Source: an uncultured Flavobacterium sp. (GTDB lineage Bacteria > Bacteroidota > Bacteroidia > Flavobacteriales > Flavobacteriaceae). Taken from it: a stretch of DNA of 5,969 nt. The notes below the pieces were generated by a model. That model did not search any database. It was not told the origin of the DNA and worked only from the letters and a program-made list of their open reading frames with translations. The translations under genes were made by a program, and so were the position numbers. The stretch is taken from positions 1 through 5,969 of the forward strand of contig NZ_CALFIG010000135.1 of the NCBI RefSeq assembly GCF_937876455.1. The letters are read 5' to 3'. This document shows positions 1 through 5,961 of the stretch, piece after piece (the stretch's first letter is position 1; each line of letters opens with the position of its first letter).

Positions 1-150
1 CATTACACATTTTGGTTACTACCCGCCAACATTATCAACATCCGGAACAACGCAGCCGTCATGCCCCCAGGCCTAGCTTAGCCCACAAACTTAACCACAC
101 CCACTGGATACTGTAACTCTGCTCAAAAAGTGTTTACCTCATATAACGTT
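1..150. other. Edge segment without a convincing gene, GC-rich relative to the rest
   Basis: The first 120 bases are about 49% G+C by hand count, while the next 60 (121-180) are about 25%, so composition changes sharply before the first transporter gene. No long frame is open on either strand. The + strand frame from base 1 gives 26 residues ending PPGLA at the TAG at 79-81. This could be the tail of a gene that starts outside the window, but I do not recognise it and a chance frame is equally likely. A short minus-strand frame in the same place is no more convincing. I see no tRNA, no long inverted repeat and no CRISPR repeat. The segment could be the end of a mobile or repeated element next to the transporter operon. 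Confidence 0.4.
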
Positions 151-189
151 GCTATCTAAATCAATTTCTTTTTTTTAAATTGAATTATT

Positions 190-1848
190 ATGTGGAAAAG
201 TCATCCTAAAGCATTGCCGTACTTATTTTTATCTGAAATGTGGGAACGTTTTGGTTATTATTTAATGATTGGAATTTTTACGCTCTATCTTAAAGATGTA
301 GAAGCCGGATTTGCAATGACAGAAAAAGAAGCTTCCGATTTATATGGAACTTTTATTGCTTTGGTATTTTTAACACCTTTCATTGGTGGATTAGTTGCAG
401 ACAGATATCTTGGTTATAAAAAATCAATTGTAATTGGTGGAATAATGATGGGTGCAGGTTATTTTATGATGGGAATTCATAGTTTGCCAATGCTTTATTT
501 AGCCATGACTTTAGTAATTGTAGGAAATGGATTTTTTAAACCAAATATCTCAACTTTACTGGGAAATTTCTACAACGAAGACCAATATAAAGAGAAGAAA
601 GATGAAGGCTACAACATTTTCTATATGGGAATCAATGTTGGAGCATTTATTTGTAACTTTTTTGGTGCTGCTTTACAAATTTTATTAGGTTGGCAATATG
701 CCTTTATGGCGGCAGGAGTTGGAATGTTCATCGGTGTAATCGTTTTCCTTTTGGGAACAAAACACTATGGAGACAAAACAGTGAAGAAAGGAATTCAAGA
801 AGGTGATATGCCATTTTCAAAAATTGTCCTTTTTATTTTACTACCCTCAGTTATTTTTGGTGTTATCGGTTGGCTAATAAAGGGTGTTGCTTCAGATGCA
901 AATCCAGATGCTTTTATTTTTGGTTCAGACAGTACAGATGCTTTTATTTTTGCATGTATTCCCGTGGTCTTATTCTATTCGAGCTTATATTTTCGCGCTA
1001 AAGAAGATGAAAAACGACCTATTGGTGCTTTGTTAGCAATTTTTGCGGTTGTAATTTTATTTTGGGCGGTATTTAAATTAAATGGCTCGGCGTTAAATAA
1101 TTGGGGAGATAAATATACTGATAGAGAAGTTACTGGAATTTCAAAAACAGTTACGGATAAAATTTATTTGACAAAAGAATTAGAATATACAAAAGATACT
1201 GTAGCTGTTTATGATAACGCTTTCCGTATTCAAAAAGAAAATGGAGAGGTGCTAAAAGAAGTCGATTATCCATTGTATTTTAGAAATGTCAATGCTGAAA
1301 AATTACCAAAAGAAGGTGCTAAAATATCAGTTTGGGCGTCAAATTTGAGCCAGTCAATTAATCCGTTTTGGGTAATCGTTTTAACGCCATTAATAGTAGC
1401 TTTTTTTACGTTTTTGAGAAGTAGAAAGAAAGAACCTTCTACACCTACAAAAATTGCTTTTGGATTATTAATTTCTGCTTTGTCTGTACTTGTTATGGTT
1501 TTGGCAGTGAAAGCAGGGAATAACGGTTCAGAAAAAGTAAGTGTATTGTGGTTGTTTGCTAATTATGGTGTAATTACTATAGGCGAATTACTTCTTTCTC
1601 CAATGGGCTTATCTGTAGTTTCAAAATTAAGTCCAGTAAATATTACTTCATTAATGATGGGAGGATGGTTTTTAGCCACATCTATTGGTAATAAATTATC
1701 AGGAGTTTTAGCTTCTATGTGGGATTCCTATGATAATAAGGCAGATTTCTTTTGGGTAAACTTTGGCTTGTTGTTATTTGCAACACTATTAATGTTTGCG
1801 TTATTAAAAAAATTGAATGCCGTAATGAAAGAAAGAGGTATAAACTAA
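190..1848 (+). CDS. POT/PTR2 family peptide MFS transporter (first of a tandem pair)
   Basis: This is a proton-coupled oligopeptide transporter (major facilitator superfamily, TC 2.A.17) of the inner membrane; the family imports di- and tripeptides with protons. The 552-residue protein shows the ExxERFxYY motif of helix 1 (E16, E19, R20, F21, Y23, Y24), GGLVADRYLG at 66-75, FFKPNIST at 115-122, FYMGINVGA at 144-152, and GELLLSPMG at 465-473 with the conserved helix-10 Glu (E466). Hydrophobic segments fit 12 core helices plus the two extra bacterial helices (about 211-231 and 250-268). Two oddities stand out: the helix-7 motif reads FWAVFKLNGSAL, with Lys296 where the family often has Glu, and about 90 hydrophilic residues (297-390) separate helices 7 and 8, predicted on the periplasmic side. 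An in-frame TGA lies just upstream of the ATG, which fixes the start. The gene shares one base with the next. Family certain, substrate inferred. Confidence 0.95.
   Translation: MWKSHPKALPYLFLSEMWERFGYYLMIGIFTLYLKDVEAGFAMTEKEASDLYGTFIALVFLTPFIGGLVADRYLGYKKSIVIGGIMMGAGYFMMGIHSLPMLYLAMTLVIVGNGFFKPNISTLLGNFYNEDQYKEKKDEGYNIFYMGINVGAFICNFFGAALQILLGWQYAFMAAGVGMFIGVIVFLLGTKHYGDKTVKKGIQEGDMPFSKIVLFILLPSVIFGVIGWLIKGVASDANPDAFIFGSDSTDAFIFACIPVVLFYSSLYFRAKEDEKRPIGALLAIFAVVILFWAVFKLNGSALNNWGDKYTDREVTGISKTVTDKIYLTKELEYTKDTVAVYDNAFRIQKENGEVLKEVDYPLYFRNVNAEKLPKEGAKISVWASNLSQSINPFWVIVLTPLIVAFFTFLRSRKKEPSTPTKIAFGLLISALSVLVMVLAVKAGNNGSEKVSVLWLFANYGVITIGELLLSPMGLSVVSKLSPVNITSLMMGGWFLATSIGNKLSGVLASMWDSYDNKADFFWVNFGLLLFATLLMFALLKKLNAVMKERGIN
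905..952 (+). repeat. 18-bp direct repeat with 30-bp period inside the first POT gene
   Basis: The 18 bases CAGATGCTTTTATTTTTG occur at 905-922 and again, identically, at 935-952. The period of 30 bases keeps the reading frame and encodes DAFIF twice (residues 240-244 and 250-254), around the linker between the two extra helices. It looks like a small in-frame tandem duplication, though convergent coding for a repeated peptide is possible. Confidence 0.7.
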
Positions 1849-3359
1849 TGGAAAACAATCAATCAATAGAACAAATTCAAAATTTTAAAGGGAAATACCC
1901 AAAACAGTTGTGGTATTTATTCTTTAGCGAAATGTGGGAGCGTTTTTGTTTTTACGGAATGCGCGGCATGTTAGTCGTTTTCATGGTAAATCATTTAGCT
2001 ATGGATGAAAAAACGGCTAATTTACAATATGGAGCCACGCAAGCCTGGGTATATGCTTTTACATTCATTGGAGGTTTATTTGCTGATAAAATTTTAGGTC
2101 TAAGAAAATCACTTTTTTGGGGTGGAATTCTAATGATTTTAGGCAGTATTATTTTGGCAATCGATCCAAAAAATTTCTTTTTTATTGGAATAAGTTTTAC
2201 CATTGTGGGGACTGGATTTTTTAAACCCAATATCTCTTCAATGGTAGGTCAATTATACAAAGTAGACGATCCAAGACGCGATGCTGGATTTTCATTTTTC
2301 TATATGGGAGTAAATCTAGGAGCATTAATTGGTGGTTATGTTTGTATCGCTGTTGCCGAAGGATCAATGTGGCAATCCTTAGTTCCAGTACATTTACGAT
2401 GGAATGTTGGTTTTGGTTTTGCCGCTCTTGTAATGATTATTAGCTTATTAACATTTACTCAAACACAAAAAACGTTAAGTACTATAGGCCTTTCGCCATT
2501 GCAAGAATTAGCGACTTCTAAAAGAAAAATTTTAGAAATAGCAACCTATTTAGGGTCTTTATTCGTAATTCCCATCATTATCGTCATGGTTGCAAATACG
2601 AAGTATACCGATTATTTTATGATGTTTATTGGACCTGCTTCTATTTTGTATTTGTTTTATGAAATGAAAAATTTCTCAATCTCAGAAAATAAAAAATTGC
2701 TAGCGGCATTGGTTTTTATTATTTTTTCCATCTTCTTTTGGGCCTTTTTTGAGCAAAGTGGCGGTTCACTAAGTTTGTTTGCAGCAAATAATTTGAACAA
2801 CACGATTGCTGGAGTACAATTAAGCCCGAATGGTGTAAATAATTCTGCAAACTCCTTATTTGTAATTGGCTTTGCAGCCTTGGTAGGTTTAGTTTGGTTG
2901 TGGTTGGCAAAAAGAAAAATGGAACCAAACACCATCATTAAATTTGGCTTGGCCTTTTTATTTTTAGCAGGTGGTTTTTGGATATTTTATTACACCCAAT
3001 TTTTTGCAGATTTAAAAGGAAAGACATCTTTAGGAATATTTACTTTTGGATGGTTTATTATCACATTTGGTGAATTGTGCTTATCTCCAATTGGCATGAG
3101 CGCCATGACCAAATTATCGCCACAAAAAACACAAGCAGTTATTATGGGAATGTGGTTTTTAGCAAGCGCTTATGGGCAATATTTTGCAGGGTTATTAGGT
3201 GCGAATATTGCAAGTGCTTCTAAAAACATGACAAATTTAGAAAAATTAAACACCTATGCAGAGGGTTACCAACAATTAGCAATTTATGCTTTAGTTGCAG
3301 GAATTGTTTTAATTGCAATTTCACCTTTTATCAAAAAATTAATGCAAGAAGTAAAATAA
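1848..3359 (+). CDS. POT/PTR2 family peptide MFS transporter (second of the pair)
   Basis: This is a second proton-coupled oligopeptide transporter, 503 residues when started at the ATG at 1848. I chose this start because it overlaps the previous stop as TAATG, has AAAGAGG at 1832-1838 upstream, and puts the first motif at the usual distance from the N-terminus; a longer frame opening at 1752 would lie inside the first gene. Visible motifs are ExxERFxFYG (E28, E31, R32, Y36), GGLFADKILG at 75-84, FFKPNISS at 124-131, FYMGVNLGA at 151-159, FWAFFEQSGGSL at 297-308 with the helix-7 Glu302 kept, and GELCLSPIGMS at 408-418 with Glu409. About 14 hydrophobic segments are present, and the helix 7-8 loop is only about 33 residues. 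It differs from its neighbour at the helix-7 charged residue and in that loop, so the two probably differ in substrate range or coupling. The overlap implies translational coupling. Confidence 0.95.
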   Translation: MENNQSIEQIQNFKGKYPKQLWYLFFSEMWERFCFYGMRGMLVVFMVNHLAMDEKTANLQYGATQAWVYAFTFIGGLFADKILGLRKSLFWGGILMILGSIILAIDPKNFFFIGISFTIVGTGFFKPNISSMVGQLYKVDDPRRDAGFSFFYMGVNLGALIGGYVCIAVAEGSMWQSLVPVHLRWNVGFGFAALVMIISLLTFTQTQKTLSTIGLSPLQELATSKRKILEIATYLGSLFVIPIIIVMVANTKYTDYFMMFIGPASILYLFYEMKNFSISENKKLLAALVFIIFSIFFWAFFEQSGGSLSLFAANNLNNTIAGVQLSPNGVNNSANSLFVIGFAALVGLVWLWLAKRKMEPNTIIKFGLAFLFLAGGFWIFYYTQFFADLKGKTSLGIFTFGWFIITFGELCLSPIGMSAMTKLSPQKTQAVIMGMWFLASAYGQYFAGLLGANIASASKNMTNLEKLNTYAEGYQQLAIYALVAGIVLIAISPFIKKLMQEVK

Positions 3360-3377
3360 AATTTATATTTAAAATTG

Positions 3378-3385
3378 TATTTTTG
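3378..3385 (+). promoter_or_regulatory. Likely Bacteroidota-type -7 promoter element for the thioredoxin gene
   Basis: TATTTTTG matches TAnnTTTG, the -7 element of the Bacteroidota primary sigma factor, and ends 14 bases before the ATG at 3400, leaving a leader of roughly 8 bases. A good TTG-type -33 element is not obvious in the AT-rich sequence upstream. There is no terminator between 3359 and 3400, so read-through from the transporter operon is also possible. Confidence 0.5.
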
Positions 3386-3399
3386 ACAAAAATAAGAAA

Positions 3400-3867
3400 A
3401 TGAAAAAATCGTTATTTCTATTGTTTTTTATCCTGTTTTCTGTGTGCAGTCAGGCACAAGAATTGACATGGCATACAGACGTAAGTAAGGCAGCCGATAT
3501 AGCCATCAAAGAGAAAAAACCATTATTGTTGTTTTTTACTGGTTCTGATTGGTGTGGATGGTGCATTCGTTTACAAAAAGAAGTATTAAAAACAGCAGAA
3601 TTTGCTAAATGGGCAACAGAAAATGTTGTATTAGTAGAATTAGATTTTCCAAGAAATACGCCTCAAGATGGTAATTTAAAAGCCCAAAACCAACAATTGA
3701 TGCAAATGCTTCAAGTAAGAGGATTTCCAACACTTTATTTTGTAACGCCAACAAAAACAACAGATAATAAAGTAAATCTCAATAATTTTGGCAGTCAAGG
3801 ATATTTAGCTGGTGGACCTACAGTTTGGTTAGAAAGCGCTAATCAAATTATGAAAAATAAGCAATAA
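3400..3867 (+). CDS. Secreted thioredoxin-fold protein with CGWC active site
   Basis: This is a small periplasmic or exported thiol-disulfide protein of 155 residues, Thioredoxin_7-like by its WCGWCIRLQKEV block. Residues 1-20 form a signal peptide: two lysines, a hydrophobic core (LFLLFFILFSV) and a cleavage region CSQAQ followed by Glu21. Cys16 does not sit in a good lipobox, so signal peptidase I cleavage is more likely than lipidation. The active-site cysteines are Cys52 and Cys55 in WCGWC. The cis-proline loop is RGFPT with Pro110, as expected before the strand facing the active site. The length suits one thioredoxin fold with nothing added. Partners cannot be read from the sequence; reduction or repair of exported proteins is the family-level expectation. 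The gene lies 40 bases after the transporter pair, has its own likely promoter, and is followed by a strong terminator. Confidence 0.9.
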   Translation: MKKSLFLLFFILFSVCSQAQELTWHTDVSKAADIAIKEKKPLLLFFTGSDWCGWCIRLQKEVLKTAEFAKWATENVVLVELDFPRNTPQDGNLKAQNQQLMQMLQVRGFPTLYFVTPTKTTDNKVNLNNFGSQGYLAGGPTVWLESANQIMKNKQ

Positions 3868-3869
3868 AA

Positions 3870-5639
3870 TTATCTGATACTATACAATCCCTTTTCGGCA
3901 GTTGCATGAAAAGGGATTTTTTGTTTTATACACGTTTCTTTCCATTTTTTTACGTAGGATGCATAATTTGAACCATCGGCAATTATTTCTTTAGGATGAA
4001 GTTGTTCAATTAGACGTTCCAAATTTATTTTAGGTGATTGTGTGAGCAAAATAAGTTCAGGTAAAATAGAGGTTTTATATACTCCCGAGCTATCTATACA
4101 AAGAATTTTATATTTGTAGTAAAGCGTATTTTCTAAGGGTGTAAAAGAAGCTTTTTGAATGAAATTTTTTCGTACGTAATCTGTAGCTGTTTGTTCGGTT
4201 GATTTTTTATTATTCGTTAAGAATTGTACTTCTTTGTTATTTTTCAATGCCACTAACGAGTTTTTGTACGTATTGAAAATTACAAATTCGTTTTTAGGAT
4301 TCGTATAATAAAATAGATAGATATAACTCATTTGAAAAATAAAAACACAGATTAGTACCCATTTGAATTTTGTTTTAGTCGATTCTATGGCATATAAATA
4401 TAGGGCACAAATGAGCAAGTACGCTGTAATGACAAGTAAGGAATGAAAAGCAATGTTTTGAATTATAAAGGTATCAAATTGGCAAATCCAAGCTGTAAAA
4501 CCATTCATTAATTTAATTAGGAAAGAGGTAATGGTGCCAAAAAAAACACGAATTGTTTCGGGTAAAAAACTAATGGGTACTAAACACAAACCAATAACTA
4601 AAAGTGCACTTGAAAGCGGAATAACAACTAAATTAGTCACCAAAAAAAGGAGTGGAAATTGACCAAAATAATAAAGACTCAAAGGTAAAACACCTATTTG
4701 AGCTACTAAGGTTACAAGTACTAGTTGCTTTATTTTTAATAGAATGATATATTTAGAATAGGATAATTTTGAAATAATAGGTTGAAAGAGTACCAAAGAA
4801 AGTACTGCGGCATAGCTTAGTTGAAATCCAATATCAAAAAGATAATTAGGGTTATATAGTAAAATGATAAAGGCTGAAGTAGCTAAAATATTCCCCATAT
4901 TAATGGATCTATTTTTTAATTTTCCGTAAGCAATTAAACTAAATACTACTACAGCACGAAGTATAGATGCAGCTAAACCTGTAAGCAAGGCATAGCCCCA
5001 TAGTATAAGTAAACTGCAACAAAAAATAATAAGTTTTCCTTTTTTGTATTTCTTTAGTGGGTTTAAGAATCCTAGAATAATCGAGTAAAACAATGCAATG
5101 TGTAAACCGGAGATAGCTAAAATATGTATGACCCCTGTTTGGGTATAATTTTTTGTTACTTCAGCTGACAGCGTGGTTCGTTCTCCAAAGACTAGAGCGG
5201 CTATTAAATTGTAATCATCTTCTGTTAGCTTATAAGTTTTTAATTGTTCTAATAACGTTTCTTTTATTTTAAATATAAAGTGTCTCCAATTTTTAGCTTT
5301 TTGAAGTTCAATTTTAGCGTTTTCTTTTAGCGCTAAAGAATGATAAATATTTTGATTATTTAAGTAGTTCGTATAATCAAACTGATAAGGATTATAGACG
5401 GGTTCAATAAAGATAGGTTTTCCTTTAATTGTAATTTTTGTTCCAATTGTAAGGTGATGTGAGTTCTTTTTAGGCACAAAAACAAGTAATTTTCCAATAG
5501 TTTCATAACCATTTGTTTGTTCAATTTCTACAACATATTTAGTGTAATAAGCAGATGGTTTTACACGTTCTACTATACAACCTTTTAAAAGGTTTAAAGA
5601 CGGTGTAAGTTGCTTAGAAAAGTGTGATTCATGTTCCAA
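3870..5639 (-). CDS. comEC: ComEC/Rec2 family competence protein, probably broken at its 5' end
   Basis: ComEC forms the inner-membrane channel for single-stranded DNA uptake in natural transformation. The readable protein is 589 residues from a TTG codon at 5639. Residues about 15-115 fit the soluble N-terminal domain (DUF4131-like), including YNPYQFDYTNYL at 82-92. The competence domain follows, with FGERTTLS at 151-158, HILAISGLH at 172-180, TGLAASILRAVVVF at 220-233 and FDIGFQLSYAAVLSL at 268-282, then further membrane helices to about 445. The last 145 residues are soluble and show no HxHxDH metallo-beta-lactamase motif. The TTG is unlikely to be the native start: 27 hydrophobic-rich codons lie open upstream without an ATG, and the family normally begins with membrane helices that are missing here. 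It converges on the thioredoxin gene with a 2-base gap. Identity is sure; function is doubtful because the start seems lost. Confidence 0.9.
   Translation of the reverse strand: MEHESHFSKQLTPSLNLLKGCIVERVKPSAYYTKYVVEIEQTNGYETIGKLLVFVPKKNSHHLTIGTKITIKGKPIFIEPVYNPYQFDYTNYLNNQNIYHSLALKENAKIELQKAKNWRHFIFKIKETLLEQLKTYKLTEDDYNLIAALVFGERTTLSAEVTKNYTQTGVIHILAISGLHIALFYSIILGFLNPLKKYKKGKLIIFCCSLLILWGYALLTGLAASILRAVVVFSLIAYGKLKNRSINMGNILATSAFIILLYNPNYLFDIGFQLSYAAVLSLVLFQPIISKLSYSKYIILLKIKQLVLVTLVAQIGVLPLSLYYFGQFPLLFLVTNLVVIPLSSALLVIGLCLVPISFLPETIRVFFGTITSFLIKLMNGFTAWICQFDTFIIQNIAFHSLLVITAYLLICALYLYAIESTKTKFKWVLICVFIFQMSYIYLFYYTNPKNEFVIFNTYKNSLVALKNNKEVQFLTNNKKSTEQTATDYVRKNFIQKASFTPLENTLYYKYKILCIDSSGVYKTSILPELILLTQSPKINLERLIEQLHPKEIIADGSNYASYVKKWKETCIKQKIPFHATAEKGLYSIR
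3886..3922 (+). terminator. Intrinsic terminator for the rightward genes, inside the comEC 3' end
   Basis: A perfect 10-bp stem, AATCCCTTTT (3886-3895) with AAAAGGGATT (3909-3918), encloses a 13-base loop and runs into six T at 3917-3922. It starts 19 bases after the thioredoxin stop codon. On the minus strand the stem is not followed by a T run, so it should act mainly on + strand transcripts. The whole hairpin is also coding sequence for the last residues of ComEC. Confidence 0.85.
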
Positions 5640-5721
5640 TTGATTCGCTTCTTTTTTAGAAACGATACCTAAAAAAAGAAAACTAAAAAAATAGGTATAC
5701 CAAAAAAATGCGAAGCGAATC
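5640..5721 (-). pseudogene. Remnant of the comEC N-terminal membrane helix, frameshifted
   Basis: Upstream of the TTG at 5639 the comEC frame stays open for 27 codons, ending FLFLGIVSKKEANQ, and then meets TAG at 5721-5723. No ATG, GTG or other TTG occurs in this stretch. In the next frame the minus strand encodes HFFGIPIFLVFFF up to a stop in the T run (A run at 5671-5677 on the + strand). Joining that frame to LGIVSKKEANQ by one extra T gives FFGIPIFLVFFFLGI, the pattern I expect for a Flavobacteriaceae ComEC N-terminal helix. I therefore read this as real comEC sequence with one T lost from an 8-T run, and with the upstream 50-60 codons missing, probably replaced by the segment to the right. 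A sequencing error in the homopolymer could explain the frameshift but not the lost N-terminus. Confidence 0.6.
5642..5721. repeat. 80-bp in-register imperfect inverted repeat
   Basis: GATTCGCTTC (5642-5651) is perfectly complementary to GAAGCGAATC (5712-5721). Inside it, and in the same register (paired positions sum to 11363), ATACCTA (5665-5671) pairs with TAGGTAT (5692-5698). The arms are each 30 bases and the loop is a 20-base A-rich stretch. The repeat lies across the broken comEC 5' end and stops at the in-frame TAG. Confidence 0.75.
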
Positions 5722-5749
5722 TATAATTCGTGATTATGTTAAGTAGCTT

Positions 5750-5935
5750 CCGGTAATTTATTATGGCATAAACAGTACGAAGGGGCGCAAAAGCGTACTG
5801 TGGCTTTTTGCCTGAAATTTACGCTTGGCTAAGGTCTTGTGTTGAGGCTTTGAAATGAAGTGGAAAAGCTACAGCACATGGGCTAGGTGGACTGGCCAAT
5901 TTAAAGGCAAAAAGTATGACAGAATGAAATACCGG
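5750..5935 (+). ncRNA. Candidate structured RNA upstream of a truncated ORF (mobile or defence element type)
   Basis: Nearly the whole segment pairs with itself. P1 joins 5750-5770 to 5915-5935, with 18 of 21 positions paired (one G-T). P2 is a hairpin, 5772-5779 with 5794-5801, 8 perfect pairs and a 14-base loop. P3 joins 5804-5813 to 5905-5914 (10 perfect pairs), abutting P1 directly, and extends by 5815-5819 with 5898-5902. An internal loop of 18 and 19 bases follows, then hairpin P4, 5838-5851 with 5865-5878 (13 of 14 paired, two G-T, 13-base loop). The large two-sided internal loop resembles a bridge RNA loop of IS110 elements. The closing helix around a hairpin and a long arm, just before an ORF, resembles a retron msr-msd with a1/a2 arms. 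No AGC branch motif is obvious after P1, and only one bridge-like loop is present, so neither identity is settled. Strand is inferred from the downstream ORF. Confidence 0.5.
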
Positions 5936-5948
5936 CACTGCCTGTGAG

Positions 5949-5957
5949 AAAGGAGAG
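5949..5957 (+). promoter_or_regulatory. Strong Shine-Dalgarno site before the truncated ORF
   Basis: AAAGGAGAG lies four bases before an ATG at 5962. No such clear site precedes the other genes here, and Bacteroidota genes often lack one, so this one is unusual locally and helps to define the start of the truncated ORF. It falls outside the closing helix P1, so that fold would leave it accessible. Confidence 0.5.
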
Positions 5958-5961
5958 TCAA

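Noticed and set aside
144..151. TAACGTTG as a -7 promoter element for the transporter operon
   Set aside because: It has one mismatch to TAnnTTTG and no -33 element at a proper distance, so the operon promoter cannot be placed with confidence.
1752..1847. N-terminal extension of the second transporter from 1752
   Set aside because: It would overlap 97 bases of the first transporter gene, and its 32 extra residues are not POT-like. The ATG at 1848 overlaps the previous stop as TAATG and gives a normal length.
1991..2230. 79-codon minus-strand frame inside the second POT gene
   Set aside because: It lies wholly within a gene with clear family motifs and encodes no recognisable protein; it is a shadow frame.
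2657..2938. Two overlapping minus-strand frames (93 and 69 codons) opposite helices 7-8 of the second POT gene
   Set aside because: Both are antisense to well-conserved coding sequence, have no recognisable features and overlap each other.
3411..3450. Thioredoxin protein as a lipoprotein through Cys16
   Set aside because: The residues before Cys16 are FSV, with Val at -1 where Gly, Ala or Ser is expected; the SQAQ cleavage region fits signal peptidase I better.
5670..5817. Minus-strand frame open from about 5817 down to the T run at 5671-5677, as a longer comEC N-terminus
   Set aside because: Only the part nearest comEC looks like the family. Further upstream it lacks the hydrophobic helix expected there and runs through the paired arms of the structured segment.
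5750..5935. Integron attC site, group II intron, tmRNA, RNase P RNA or cobalamin riboswitch
   Set aside because: No attC core sites (RYYYAAC and GTTRRRY) frame the palindrome, there is no group II intron 5' GTGYG start or domain V, no CCA-type tmRNA end, and none of the conserved blocks of RNase P RNA or the cobalamin riboswitch.
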